This document shows, one piece after another, positions 46,525 to 55,434 of a DNA stretch of 64,000 nt (its first letter is position 1; each line of letters begins with the position of its first letter). The stretch is from NCBI RefSeq assembly GCF_027922005.1, contig NZ_BSEV01000003.1:248001-312000 (forward strand), given 5' to 3'. The stretch comes from Streptosporangium carneum. GTDB taxonomy: Bacteria > Actinomycetota > Actinomycetes > Streptosporangiales > Streptosporangiaceae. The translations under genes and the position numbers were made by a program. The notes beneath the pieces are model-generated. The model was not told the DNA's origin. It worked only from the letters and a program-made list of their open reading frames with translations, and ran no database searches.

Positions 46525-46746
46525 TCAGAGGTCCACGACGCGGGAGGCGAGGGCTCCGAGCGGCGTCTGGCCCGCCGGTGTCACCACGACCCGCCTGCCC
46601 GGCTCCTCGTAGCCGTGTTCCGTCAGCCACATCAGGACGGTCGGCCCGAGGTCCTCGAAGGTGATCGGAGAATCCGGCGAGAAGAGGTCCTCGCCCGCTG
46701 CCCGCCCGGCGTCGCCCTCGACGATCGACAGGTTGTAGGTGGTCAT
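46525..46746 (-). CDS. Small hypothetical protein (73 aa)
   Basis: A 73-residue protein starting MTTYNLSIVEGDAGRAAGED, with TFEDLGPTVLMWLTEHGYEE and RRVVVTPAGQTPLGALASRV. It is soluble, with mixed strands and helices and no Cys. A GCGGGGGCG site precedes the ATG at 46746. It lies just past the acyl-CoA ligase stop on the same strand. The function is unknown. Confidence 0.5.
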   Translation of the reverse strand: MTTYNLSIVEGDAGRAAGEDLFSPDSPITFEDLGPTVLMWLTEHGYEEPGRRVVVTPAGQTPLGALASRVVDL

Positions 46747-46844
46747 GACGCCCCCGCGCTGTAGTCGTTGCCCACCGGGTCCATACCCAGGCCTGACCTG
46801 GGAACGACATCCGGGCCGCGGCGAGGCCCGTGCGGCCCGCCGGG

Positions 46845-48380
46845 TCAGGGAGCGGCGGGCCAGTACTCGTCGCGCAGGAGCCGCTTGTAGAGCTTTCCCG
46901 TGGGATGGCGGGGAAGCTCGGGCCGGAAGTCGATCGACCTCGGACACTTGTAGGCGGCGAGCCTGGAGCGGCAGTAGTCGATCAGCTCGCTCTCCAGCCC
47001 CGGACCCGCCAGGTCCATGGACATCGGCTGGACGACGGCCTTGACCTGCTCCCCCATCTCCTCGTCCGGGACGCCGAAGACCGCCACGTCCGCCACCTTC
47101 GGGTGCAGGGCCAGGACGTTCTCGGCCTCCTGCGGGTAGACGTTCACCCCGCCGGAGATGATCGTGTAGGCGCGGCGGTCCGTGAGGTAGAGGAACCCCT
47201 CCTCGTCGAGGTAGCCGATGTCGCCGAGGGTGGTCCACCCCCGGCCCAGCGGGTCGCGCGACGCCCTCGTCTTCTCCTCGTCGCCGTGGTAGACGAACCG
47301 GGGTCCTTCCGAGAAGTAGACCGTGCCGTGCTCCCGCAGCGGAAGCTCGTTGCCCTCCTCGTCGCAGACGTGCACCGCTCCCCCCAGCGGGCGGCCGACG
47401 GTGCCCCGGTGCTCCAGCCACTCCTCGGAGCCGACGTAGAGGAACCCGTTGCCCTCGGTTCCCGCGTAGTACTCGTGGACGATCGGCCCCCACCACTCGA
47501 TCATCCGTTCCTTGACCGGGATCGGGCAGGGGGCCGCCGCGTGGATCGCGCAGGTCAGCGACGAGAGGTCGTAGCGCGCCCTGGTGCTCGCCGGCAGCTT
47601 GAGCATCTTGATGAACATGGTCGGCACCCACTGCGAGTGCGTGACGCCGTACCGCTCGATCAGCGCGAGCGCCTGCTCGGGGTCGAACCTCTCCATCACC
47701 ACGAGCGTCGCGCCCAGACGCTGGAAGTTCATGCAGTAACGCAGCGGGGCGGCGTGGTACAGCGGCGCCGGGGAGAGGTACACGCTGTCGGCCGACGGCG
47801 CGAACAGGAACCGGATGAGCTGGAGCAGCGGCCCCGGCTTCTCCAGCGGAGCCGCGGACAGGAAGGGCTTGACGCCCTTCGGCCTGCCGGTGGTGCCGGA
47901 CGAGTAGAGCATGTCGGCGCCCTGGCACTCGTCCCGGACGGGGGTGACGGGCTGGGAGGCGACGGCCTCCTCGTAGGAGACGAATCCCGGGGCGACCCCG
48001 TCCAGCATGAGCCTGAGCTCGACCCTGGGCGTCGCCTCGGTGACCGAGGTCGCCACGTCCGCCAGGTCCGCCGAGGAGAGGAAGACCCGCGCCTCGCAGT
48101 TGTCCACGATGTAGGCGAGCTCGTCGGTCGTCAGTCTCGAGCTGATCGCCGTGTAGTACAGCCCTGACCGGTGCGCCGCCCAGGCGATCGTCAGGAACGA
48201 CGGGTGGTTGTCCAGCATGAAGGCGACGTGGTCGCCGGGGACGAGCCCGGTGGCGCGGAACAGATGGGCGAGCCGGTTGGACTCCTCGTCCAGCTCACGG
48301 TAGGTGACGACCCGCCCGGAGCCCGCCATGACCACGGCGGGCTTGTCCGGGGAGACTGCTGCGACGGCTCCCGGGTGCAT
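46845..48380 (-). CDS. AMP-dependent acyl-CoA synthetase/ligase
   Basis: A 511-residue ANL-superfamily enzyme activating a carboxylic acid as acyl-AMP, then acyl-CoA. The phosphate-binding loop is YSSGTTGRPKGVK (about 160-172), EYYAGTEGNG is the A5-type motif, GDIGYLDEEGFLYLTDR holds the Asp that binds the ribose (about 408), and PTGKLYKRLLRDEYW contains the catalytic Lys near the end. The pattern fits FadD4-like acyl-CoA synthetases. The substrate chain length is not predictable from sequence. It is not clearly in an operon. Confidence 0.85.
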   Translation of the reverse strand: MHPGAVAAVSPDKPAVVMAGSGRVVTYRELDEESNRLAHLFRATGLVPGDHVAFMLDNHPSFLTIAWAAHRSGLYYTAISSRLTTDELAYIVDNCEARVFLSSADLADVATSVTEATPRVELRLMLDGVAPGFVSYEEAVASQPVTPVRDECQGADMLYSSGTTGRPKGVKPFLSAAPLEKPGPLLQLIRFLFAPSADSVYLSPAPLYHAAPLRYCMNFQRLGATLVVMERFDPEQALALIERYGVTHSQWVPTMFIKMLKLPASTRARYDLSSLTCAIHAAAPCPIPVKERMIEWWGPIVHEYYAGTEGNGFLYVGSEEWLEHRGTVGRPLGGAVHVCDEEGNELPLREHGTVYFSEGPRFVYHGDEEKTRASRDPLGRGWTTLGDIGYLDEEGFLYLTDRRAYTIISGGVNVYPQEAENVLALHPKVADVAVFGVPDEEMGEQVKAVVQPMSMDLAGPGLESELIDYCRSRLAAYKCPRSIDFRPELPRHPTGKLYKRLLRDEYWPAAP

Positions 48381-48564
48381 GAATCCGAACGTTACTCGGC
48401 GCGATGACCGCTGAGAAGCCGCCGGGAATCGATGATCGCCGTCCCGGCGGGCCGACAGCCGGTGAGCGGCGGACGACGGGCCGGCAGCCGGGGGCCGGCG
48501 CCGGGATCGGCGCGGCCCCCGGCGACGCGAGGCGGGGCGAGGTTCGGACCGTTCCGGTCCCGGC

Positions 48565-49404
48565 TCAGTTGGCGGGGATGACCGCGCCCTTGTAGGTCTG
48601 CTCGATGAACTGCTTCACCTCGGGACCGGCGAGCAGCTTGGCGAGCTTGACCACGTTCGGGTCCTGCTCGTGGCCCGCGGCCACGACCAGGCCGTTGACG
48701 TAGGGGTTGCCCTCGGCCTTCTCCAGCACCAGCGCGTCCTCCGCGGGCTTGAGACCCGCCTCGAGCGCGTAGTTTCCGTTGATGACGGCGGCGTCCACGT
48801 CCTCGAGGGAGCGGGGCAGCTGCGCGGCCTCCAGCGGCTGGAACTTCAGGCCCTTGGGGTTGGCGGTGACGTCGCGCTCCGTGGCCGTGGTGCCGACTCC
48901 CGCCTTGAGGGTCACCAGGCCGTTGTCGGCCAGCAGCTTCAGCGCGCGGCCCAGGTTGGTCGCGTCGTTCGGCACGGCCACGGTGGCGTTCTGCGGCAGC
49001 TTGCCGACCTCGGTGACCTTCTTGGAGTAGAGCCCGAGGGGCTCGAGGTGGACCGGCTGGAGGAAGGTCAGCTTGGTGCCCTTGGAGGCGTTGAAGTCGT
49101 CCAGGTAGGGCTTGTGCTGGAAGAAGTTGGCGCCGAGCTGGCCGTCGTTGAGCTGCACGTTCGGCTGGACGTAGTCGGTGAACTCGACGATCTCCAGGTT
49201 CAGGCCCTCCTTCGCGGCGAGCTTGTCCTTGACGAACTTCAGGATCTGCGCGTGCGGGACGGGGCTCGCACCGACCTTCAGAACCTGGGCGGCGGGGCTC
49301 TTGGCCTCCGCTCCGGTGGTCGCGGCGGGCTCGTTCGAGCCGCAGGCGGCCAGCGTCACGACCAGGGCGGTGACGGCGGACGCGATTCCAAACAACTTAC
49401 GCAC
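48565..49404 (-). CDS. metQ: Methionine ABC transporter substrate-binding lipoprotein
   Basis: A 279-residue NlpA/MetQ lipoprotein. The signal peptide has the lipobox TLAAC (Cys about 21). The mature body shows LKVGASPVPHAQILKFVKDKLA, DYVQPNVQLNDGQLGANFFQH and QPLEAAQLPRSLEDVDAAVINGNYA, the standard family blocks. The GTG at 49404 has GGAG seven bases upstream. It is the last gene of metN-metI-metQ on the minus strand. It binds D/L-methionine for import. Confidence 0.92.
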   Translation of the reverse strand: MRKLFGIASAVTALVVTLAACGSNEPAATTGAEAKSPAAQVLKVGASPVPHAQILKFVKDKLAAKEGLNLEIVEFTDYVQPNVQLNDGQLGANFFQHKPYLDDFNASKGTKLTFLQPVHLEPLGLYSKKVTEVGKLPQNATVAVPNDATNLGRALKLLADNGLVTLKAGVGTTATERDVTANPKGLKFQPLEAAQLPRSLEDVDAAVINGNYALEAGLKPAEDALVLEKAEGNPYVNGLVVAAGHEQDPNVVKLAKLLAGPEVKQFIEQTYKGAVIPAN

Positions 49405-49475
49405 GATGTGCTCCTTTTGGGTGTGGAAAACCAGGGCCCCCGCTCGTGGCGGGGTCCCGGGGGGAGGGGGAGAGG

Positions 49476-50132
49476 TCAGTTGCGCGCGATGCGGCGGGCG
49501 ACGGTGTCGCCCAGGGTCTGCACGAGCTGGACGATGACGATCAGCACGACGACGGTGGCCACCATGAGCGTGGTCTCGAAACGCTGGTAGCCGTACCGGA
49601 TGGCCAGGTCGCCGAGCCCGCCGCCGCCGATCGTCCCGGCCATCGCCGAGTAGGAGATCAGCGCGACCACGGTCACCGTGAGCCCCGCGACCAGGCCGGG
49701 CATCGCCTCGGGGAGCAGGACCTTGCCGACGATCGTCATCCGGCTCGCGCCCATGGCGTGGGCGGCCTGCACCTTGTCGCCGCCCACCTCGCGGAGCGCG
49801 GTCTCCACCAGCCTGGCGAAGAACGGCGCGGCGCCGAGGGTCAGGGGGACCACGGTCGCGGCGGTGCCGAGGCTGGTGCCCATGATCAGCCGGGTCAGCG
49901 GGATCACCGCGATCATCAGGATGATGAACGGCAGGGAGCGGCCGATGTTGACGATCAGCGCGAGCACCCGGTTCAGCGTCCACGAGGGGAACAGCCCGCC
50001 CCGGTCGGTGACGACCAGGGCGACGCCGAGCGGCAGCCCGAGCAGCACGGTGAACAGCGTGGACCAGACGACCATCTGAGCGGTCTGGCCGGTGTTCTCC
50101 CACAGGAGCTGGCCCATCTCGTCCCAGGTCAT
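49476..50132 (-). CDS. metI: Methionine ABC transporter permease
   Basis: A 218-residue permease with five predicted helices. The EAA loop is the MetI-specific AAHAMGASRMTIVGKVLLPEAMPG (about 140-163), and YSAMAGTIGGGGLGDLAIRYGYQRF is diagnostic of the family. It lies between metN and metQ with short gaps (55 and 71 bases). It forms the membrane channel with MetN. Confidence 0.93.
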   Translation of the reverse strand: MTWDEMGQLLWENTGQTAQMVVWSTLFTVLLGLPLGVALVVTDRGGLFPSWTLNRVLALIVNIGRSLPFIILMIAVIPLTRLIMGTSLGTAATVVPLTLGAAPFFARLVETALREVGGDKVQAAHAMGASRMTIVGKVLLPEAMPGLVAGLTVTVVALISYSAMAGTIGGGGLGDLAIRYGYQRFETTLMVATVVVLIVIVQLVQTLGDTVARRIARN

Positions 50133-50187
50133 GAGATCTCCTTCGTCGGCCGGGCGGACGGGGCGCGGCGGGTGCGGAACGGCCCGG

Positions 50188-51150
50188 TCATCGGCTCTCC
50201 TCGACCAGCAGGCCGCGCTCGGCCAGGTAGGTGAGGGCGGCGGCGCGTTCCTGGCCGGTGAGGCGCAGGCGCAGGCGTCCCGACGAGACGCCCGCGACCT
50301 CCTCCAGCGCTCCGCCGAGGATGTTGACGTCCACGTCGAACTTGCGCACCACCTGCGAGACCACGGGCTCGTCCGCCTGGCCGGTGAAGGTGATCGTGAC
50401 GTGGCCCGGCTCCGGCGCGGGAAGGGGGAACAGCTCGGCGGCGAGCCTGGACCCCGGCCTGGCGAGCAGTTCGGGGATGGTGCCTGACTCCTCGATCCGG
50501 CCGTCGCGCATGATCGCGACCGAGTCGCAGATCGTCTTGACGACGTTCATCTCGTGGGTGATCAGCAGGATGGTCAGGCCGAGCTCCCGGTTGAGGCGCT
50601 TGAGCAGGGCCAGGATCGACTGCGTGGTGCCCGGGTCGAGCGCCGAGGTGGCCTCGTCCGACAGCAGCACCGAGGGGTTGCCCGCCAGCGCGCGGGCAAT
50701 GCCGACCCGCTGCTTCTGGCCTCCGGACAACTGCGCGGGATGGACCCTGGCCTTGTCAGCGAGCCCGACCAGCTCGAGCAGCTCGGCGACGCGCCTGGCG
50801 CGCTCGGCCTTGCCGAGCCCCATGACCTCGAGCGGGAAGGCCACGTTGCCCGCGACCGTGCGGGAGGACAGCAGCGCGAAGTGCTGGTGGATCATTCCGA
50901 TCCGCTGCCTGGCCCTGCGCAACTGGGCCTCCCCCAGCGCGGTCAGCTCCTGCCCCGCGACGGTGACGGTGCCCTCGGTCGGGCGTTCGAGGAGGTTCAC
51001 GCAGCGCAGCAGCGTGCTCTTGCCCGCGCCGCTCTGCCCGAGCACGCCGAAGATCTCACCCTCGCGGACGTGGAGGTCAACGCACTCGACGGCGGTCACC
51101 TCACGGCCCCGATCTCGATAGACCTTCCGCAGGCCTGACACATCAATCAC
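50188..51150 (-). CDS. metN: Methionine ABC transporter ATP-binding protein
   Basis: A 320-residue ATPase. Walker A is GQSGAGKST (about 38-46), the signature LSGGQKQR (about 141) and Walker B VLLSDEATSALDP. The C-terminal 80 residues (VTITFTGQADEPVVSQVVRKFDVDVNILGG onward) form the NIL regulatory domain that senses methionine. I chose GTG 51150 with GGGGAA six bases upstream; TTG 51180 would add ten residues. The 160-base leader upstream encodes a Met-rich peptide, suggesting attenuation control. Confidence 0.93.
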   Translation of the reverse strand: MIDVSGLRKVYRDRGREVTAVECVDLHVREGEIFGVLGQSGAGKSTLLRCVNLLERPTEGTVTVAGQELTALGEAQLRRARQRIGMIHQHFALLSSRTVAGNVAFPLEVMGLGKAERARRVAELLELVGLADKARVHPAQLSGGQKQRVGIARALAGNPSVLLSDEATSALDPGTTQSILALLKRLNRELGLTILLITHEMNVVKTICDSVAIMRDGRIEESGTIPELLARPGSRLAAELFPLPAPEPGHVTITFTGQADEPVVSQVVRKFDVDVNILGGALEEVAGVSSGRLRLRLTGQERAAALTYLAERGLLVEESR

Positions 51151-51184
51151 AGCTGTTCCCCAACATGAGCGGATCGTCAAAAGG

Positions 51185-51223
51185 CTTCCGGCGGGGAGGG
51201 GCTAGCGCGTGCCGGGGTGGAAG
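51185..51223 (-). terminator. Candidate attenuator hairpin before metN
   Basis: On the minus strand CTTCC-(ACCCC)-GGC pairs with GCCGGAAG, followed by GCCTTTTG. It lies between the leader peptide stop and the metN start, where an attenuation terminator is expected. The competing antiterminator was not identified by eye. Confidence 0.4.
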
Positions 51224-51313
51224 GGGAGATGGCTCAGTCGGCGCAGGACGAGGTGGTCCGCAGGGCAGGTCATGGCTTCGGGCCTTCGTGAGGAGAACGG
51301 GCGGGGCGGAGCT

Positions 51314-51475
51314 TCAGTGCGTGAGGCGCATACAGCTCATGGCACGCATGGCGGGCATCCCGCACATGCGCTCGCCAAGAGACACGACCCGGCCCTGCGG
51401 AGTCGTGCCACCCTGGTTCACCACGTTCACGTCTGCGTCAACACAAGCCCGCTTACCCTCATTCCCATATTTCAT
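51314..51475 (-). CDS. Met-rich leader peptide of metNIQ (candidate attenuator)
   Basis: A short reading frame on the minus strand ends MCGMPAMRAMSCMRLTH (51367 to stop 51314), with five Met and two Cys in 17 residues. An internal ATG at 51367 has GGCGAG upstream. In the same frame an ATG at 51475 gives 53 residues and follows TAGGA, itself in the loop of GTGAT-AGGA-ATCAC. Codon third positions outside the Met run are not as GC-rich as in real genes, so the longer frame may be RNA rather than protein. Within the leader TGCGTG can pair with CACGCA. Stalling at Met codons would couple methionyl-tRNA supply to metNIQ expression (inference). Confidence 0.5.
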   Translation of the reverse strand: MKYGNEGKRACVDADVNVVNQGGTTPQGRVVSLGERMCGMPAMRAMSCMRLTH

Positions 51476-51525
51476 GTGATTCCTATCACGCCGGTAGGTG
51501 AATGGATCAGGAGGCGGAACGGCGA

Positions 51526-51561
51526 ACGGCCCGCCCTCCCCCGGCGGGGAGGGCGGGCCGT
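51526..51561 (-). terminator. lon terminator
   Basis: A perfect 16-base stem ACGGCCCGCCCTCCCC with its complement and a CGGC loop, 18 bases after the lon stop. It isolates lon from the metNIQ leader that follows. Confidence 0.88.
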
Positions 51562-51578
51562 CGACGGACGGGACCGGG

Positions 51579-53948
51579 TCAGGCCGCGGCGTGCTCGGCG
51601 ACCTTGGCCGGGGTGAGCGCGATCTCCAGGACCTCCCGCACGTCGCTCACCGTGTGGACGGTGAGCTCGGCGCGGACCGCCTCGGGGACGTCGTCCAGGT
51701 CGGGCTCGTTGCGGGCCGGGATCAGCACGGTGGTGATGCCCGCCCGGTGGGCGGCCAGCAGCTTCTGCTTGACCCCGCCGATCGGGAGCACCCTGCCGGT
51801 GAGGGAGATCTCACCGGTCATGGCCACGTCGCTCCTGACCGTACGGCCCGACAGCAGCGAGGCCAGCGCGGTGGTCAGGGTGACGCCCGCCGACGGGCCG
51901 TCCTTGGGAACCGCGCCCGCGGGGAAGTGGATGTGCACCGAGCGGTCCTTCAGGGACGCCACGGGCAGCTCCAGCTCCGCGCCCCGCGAGCGCAGGTAGG
52001 ACAGCGCGATCCTGGCCGACTCCTTCATGACGTCGCCGAGCTGGCCGGTCAGGGTCAGCCCGGTGTCGCCGGTCTCCGGGTCGGCCAGCGACGCCTCGAC
52101 GTACAGGACGTCGCCTCCCGCTCCGGTGACCGCCAGGCCCGTGGCCACGCCGGGCACCGCCGTACGCTGGCTGGACTCGGGGAGCGACGACTCCGGCACG
52201 TGGCGCGGGCGGCCGAGGTAGGGGACCAGGTCCTCCACCGTCACGGGCAGCCCGGCCTGGCCGAGCGCGACGTTGGCCGTCACCTTGCGCAGGACCCTGG
52301 CGATCGAGCGCTCCAGGGAGCGGACGCCGGCCTCCCGGGTGTACTCCCCGGCGAGCCTGCGCAGCGCGTCCTCGGTGACGGTGACGTCCTCGGCGGTGAG
52401 GCCCGCCTTGTCGAGCTGGCGCGGGAGCAGGTGGTCGCGGGCGATCGCGACCTTCTCGTCCTCGGTGTAGCCGTCGAGCGTCACGACCTCCATGCGGTCG
52501 AGCAGCGGCCCCGGAATGGCCTCGAGCACGTTGGCGGTCGCCAGGAAGAGCACGTCGCTGAGGTCGAGCTCGACCTCCAGGTAGTGGTCCCTGAAAGTGT
52601 GGTTCTGCGCCGGGTCGAGCACCTCGAGCAGCGCGGCGGTCGGGTCGCCCCGGTAGTCAGAGCCGACCTTGTCCACCTCGTCTAGCAGCACGACCGGGTT
52701 CATCGAGCCCGCCTCGCGGATCGCGCGGACGATCCGGCCCGACTGGGCGCCGACGTAGGTGCGCCGGTGTCCGCGGATCTCGGCCTCGTCGCGGACGCCG
52801 CCGAGGGCGACGCGGACGAACTTGCGGCCCATCGCACGGGCGACGGACTCCCCGAGGGAGGTCTTGCCGACTCCGGGAGGACCGGCCAGCGCGAGCACGG
52901 CGCCGCTGCGGCGGCCGCCGACCACGCCGAGGCCCTTCTCGGCCCTGCGCCCGCGCACCGCGAGGTACTCGACGATGCGGTCCTTGACGTCGTCGAGACC
53001 GGTGTGGTCGGCGTCGAGGACGGCGCGGGCCGCGGCGATGTCGTAGGAGTCCTCGGTCCGCTCGTTCCACGGGATGTCGAGGACGGTGTCGAGCCAGGTG
53101 CGGATCCAGCCGGTCTCGGGAGACTGGTCGGAGGTCCGCTCCAGCTTGTCGACCTCCTTGAGCGCGGCCTCGCGCACCTTGCCGGGCAGGTCGGCCGCCT
53201 CGACGCGGGCGCGGTAGTCCTCCTCCTCGGTCTCGGGGGAGGTGCCGTTGAGCTCGGACAGCTCCTTGCGGACCGCGGCCAGCTGCTGGCGGAGCAGGAA
53301 CTCGCGCTGCTGCTTCTCCATGCCCTCCTGGACGTCCTTGCGGATCGTCTCGGCCACGTCCAGCTCGGCGAGGTGCTCGCGCGACCACTCGACCAGCCTC
53401 TCCAGGCGTTCCGCCGGGTCGGCGGTCTGCAGGATCTCGACCTTGCGCTGGGTGGTCAGCCAGGGGGCGTAGCCGGAGTTGTCCGCCAGGGTCGACGGGT
53501 CGTCCATCTTGTTGACGGCGTCGACGACCTGCCACGCGCCCCGCTTCTGCAGGATGGTGGTGGCCAGCGCCTTGTACTCCTTGGCCAGCTCCTCGGCGCG
53601 CTCCCCCGCCCTGACGGCCTCCATCTCGCTCGCCTGCACCCACAGGGCCGCGCCGGGGCCCGTGGTGCCGGAACCCACGCGGACGCGGCTGACGCCGCGC
53701 ACCACGGCGGCGGGCTCGCCGCCGGGCAGCCTGCCGACCTGCTCGACCACGGCCTTGACGCCCACGGGGCCGTACTTGCCGTCGATCCGGGGAACGAGCA
53801 GCACCTCGGGCTTGTTGTCAGCGAGTGCGCGAGCCGCGTCGATCGCGGCCCGGACCTCGCCGTCCGACAGGTCCAGCGGGACGACCATGCCCGGCAGCAC
53901 GACCTCGTCGTCGAGCGGCAGGACCGGGAGGATCAAGCTCTCACTCAT
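51579..53948 (-). CDS. lon: ATP-dependent Lon protease
   Basis: A 789-residue cytosolic AAA+ serine protease. The substrate-binding N-domain starts [15 protein letters not shown]. Walker A is GPPGVGKTS, Walker [11 protein letters not shown] and the sensor [13 protein letters not shown] region follows. The proteolytic Ser lies in [10 protein letters not shown] and the catalytic Lys in [11 protein letters not shown]. It degrades misfolded and regulatory proteins. ATG 53948 follows GGAG by five bases; an upstream in-frame start at 53981 falls inside the HAIR operator and is rejected. Heat-shock control by HspR is predicted. Confidence 0.95.
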   Translation of the reverse strand: MSESLILPVLPLDDEVVLPGMVVPLDLSDGEVRAAIDAARALADNKPEVLLVPRIDGKYGPVGVKAVVEQVGRLPGGEPAAVVRGVSRVRVGSGTTGPGAALWVQASEMEAVRAGERAEELAKEYKALATTILQKRGAWQVVDAVNKMDDPSTLADNSGYAPWLTTQRKVEILQTADPAERLERLVEWSREHLAELDVAETIRKDVQEGMEKQQREFLLRQQLAAVRKELSELNGTSPETEEEDYRARVEAADLPGKVREAALKEVDKLERTSDQSPETGWIRTWLDTVLDIPWNERTEDSYDIAAARAVLDADHTGLDDVKDRIVEYLAVRGRRAEKGLGVVGGRRSGAVLALAGPPGVGKTSLGESVARAMGRKFVRVALGGVRDEAEIRGHRRTYVGAQSGRIVRAIREAGSMNPVVLLDEVDKVGSDYRGDPTAALLEVLDPAQNHTFRDHYLEVELDLSDVLFLATANVLEAIPGPLLDRMEVVTLDGYTEDEKVAIARDHLLPRQLDKAGLTAEDVTVTEDALRRLAGEYTREAGVRSLERSIARVLRKVTANVALGQAGLPVTVEDLVPYLGRPRHVPESSLPESSQRTAVPGVATGLAVTGAGGDVLYVEASLADPETGDTGLTLTGQLGDVMKESARIALSYLRSRGAELELPVASLKDRSVHIHFPAGAVPKDGPSAGVTLTTALASLLSGRTVRSDVAMTGEISLTGRVLPIGGVKQKLLAAHRAGITTVLIPARNEPDLDDVPEAVRAELTVHTVSDVREVLEIALTPAKVAEHAAA

Positions 53949-53962
53949 CTGCACTCCAAAGG

Positions 53963-53981
53963 TTGAGTTATACCGACTCAA
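53963..53981. promoter_or_regulatory. HAIR element (HspR operator) before lon
   Basis: TTGAGT-N7-ACTCAA, the core of the HspR-associated inverted repeat CTTGAGT-N7-ACTCAAG, 15 bases upstream of the lon ATG. HspR control of lon is known in Streptomyces, so this fits an established regulon. Confidence 0.85.
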
Positions 53982-54091
53982 TTAATGGGAGCCCTTGATT
54001 GTTCCCGGACTTGAGCGTGTTCGCTGTGAGCGATCGTAATTGTGTAATTCAGCTTCCTGGCGGCCGTACCTCTCAGGGGTGACCCGGGAGC

Positions 54092-54112
54092 TCACCCCCT
54101 GGTGGGACGCCG
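54092..54112. promoter_or_regulatory. Two-component operator motif, copy 1
   Basis: TCACCCCCTGG, one variable base, then GGGACGCCG. The same 21-base sequence with one difference recurs at 56117. AGGGGTGA (54075-54082) lies nine bases before it as an inverted half-site. Located about 30-50 bases ahead of the histidine kinase start. Confidence 0.6.
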
Positions 54113-54141
54113 TCGAGGGCACTCATGCCTAGGCTGGGCGG

Positions 54142-55434
54142 GTGAACCTGCCCGCCGGTCTCGAACGGCTCCTCCGGCCACTGACCCTGGCTCTGATCGG
54201 CGGGCGGGCCGATCCGCCGTTCCCCCGCTCCCCTCGCCTGCGGATCAGGCTCCCCGCCTTCCTGGGACTGCTGCCGTTCCGCGCGGTCGACCTGGTCGTG
54301 GTCGCGAACGCGCTGATCTTCTGGTTCGTCTACAGCGAGGGCCTGACCGAGCTGATGGTGGACAACGCGAGGCTGCCCGCTCCCGTCCCCGAGTGGTGGG
54401 TCTACCTCGCAGCCGTGACCACCTTCGTCCCCGTGCTGCTGCGCGAGCAGTGGCCGCTGGCCGCCTGGCGGATCGCGCTGGCGTCCGTGTTCCTCGCCGC
54501 GCCGATCCGTGACGTCATGGGCAGCCTGCCCGTCTCGACCACCGAGGCCGTGCCGCATCTGCTCGTCGTCTACTCCGTCGCGGTCCGCTGCGAGCGCAGG
54601 ACCACCGCGGGCGTGTGGACCGTCTCGTTGCTCGTTCTGGCGCTCTCCTCCGCCGAGGTCAACCAGATCCTCCTGGCCGCGACCCTGCTGGGCGTCACCG
54701 CGCTCCTCGGCTACAACGTCCGGATCAGGCGGCTGGCCGCCAGCCGGCTGGCCGAGGAGGAGTCGCGCAGCGAGCGGGCCCTGGCCGCGCAGGCCGCACT
54801 GGAGGAGCGGGCCAGGATCGCCAGGGAGCTGCACGACGTCGTCGCCCACCACATGTCGGTGATCGCCATCCAGGCGGAGGCCGTCCCCCTGCAGGCCGCC
54901 GGGAACGCCGAGCGCCTCGAGGAGGGGCTGCGGGAGATCCGCGCGCTGTCGCTCGCGGCCATGACCGAGATGCGCCGCGTGCTCGGCGTGCTCAGGGACG
55001 GGGACGGCCGTACGGACACCGCGCCCCAGCCGGGCCTCGAACGACTCGAGGAGCTCGTCGGCACCGCGCGCTCGGCCGGGCTCACCGTGACGCTCAGCCT
55101 GGGCGGCGTCCTGACCGGACTGCCCACGGCGGTGAGCCTGTCCGCCTACCGGATCGCGCAGGAGTCGCTGAGCAACGCGATGCGGCACGCGCCCGGCTCG
55201 ACCGTCTCGGTGCGGATCAGCCGCTCCGGCGACGAGCTGCACGTCCACGTGGCGAACGACGCCGGGCTGCGCTCCCCCGCGAAACCGGGACACGTGGAAG
55301 GACCCGGACACGCGGGGCACGGCCTGATCGGGATGCGGGAGCGGGTGTCCATGCTCGGCGGAAGGCTGTGGGCCGGACCTGTCGGGACAGGCTTCGCGAT
55401 CACTGCCATACTGCCGATCATGGAGAACACGTGA
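54142..55434 (+). CDS. NarL-type sensor histidine kinase
   Basis: A 430-residue membrane kinase. The N-terminal 185 residues contain about five hydrophobic helices in a sensor without a recognisable extracellular domain. The HisKA_3 dimerisation helix carries the phosphorylated His in RARIARELHDVVAHHMSV (about 230), and the ATP-binding N box is YRIAQESLSNAMRHA (about 335). The GTG start lies in the operator-rich region. The stop overlaps the response-regulator start (GTGA). The signal is unknown; a membrane or envelope cue is likely from the topology. Confidence 0.87.
   Translation: MNLPAGLERLLRPLTLALIGGRADPPFPRSPRLRIRLPAFLGLLPFRAVDLVVVANALIFWFVYSEGLTELMVDNARLPAPVPEWWVYLAAVTTFVPVLLREQWPLAAWRIALASVFLAAPIRDVMGSLPVSTTEAVPHLLVVYSVAVRCERRTTAGVWTVSLLVLALSSAEVNQILLAATLLGVTALLGYNVRIRRLAASRLAEEESRSERALAAQAALEERARIARELHDVVAHHMSVIAIQAEAVPLQAAGNAERLEEGLREIRALSLAAMTEMRRVLGVLRDGDGRTDTAPQPGLERLEELVGTARSAGLTVTLSLGGVLTGLPTAVSLSAYRIAQESLSNAMRHAPGSTVSVRISRSGDELHVHVANDAGLRSPAKPGHVEGPGHAGHGLIGMRERVSMLGGRLWAGPVGTGFAITAILPIMENT

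Noticed and set aside
51360-51425. AGGGTGGCAC core resembling a T-box antiterminator before metN
   Set aside because: A T-box for methionine would need UGGU to pair with the ACCA end of tRNA-Met, but the sequence is UGGC. No upstream specifier stem was seen.
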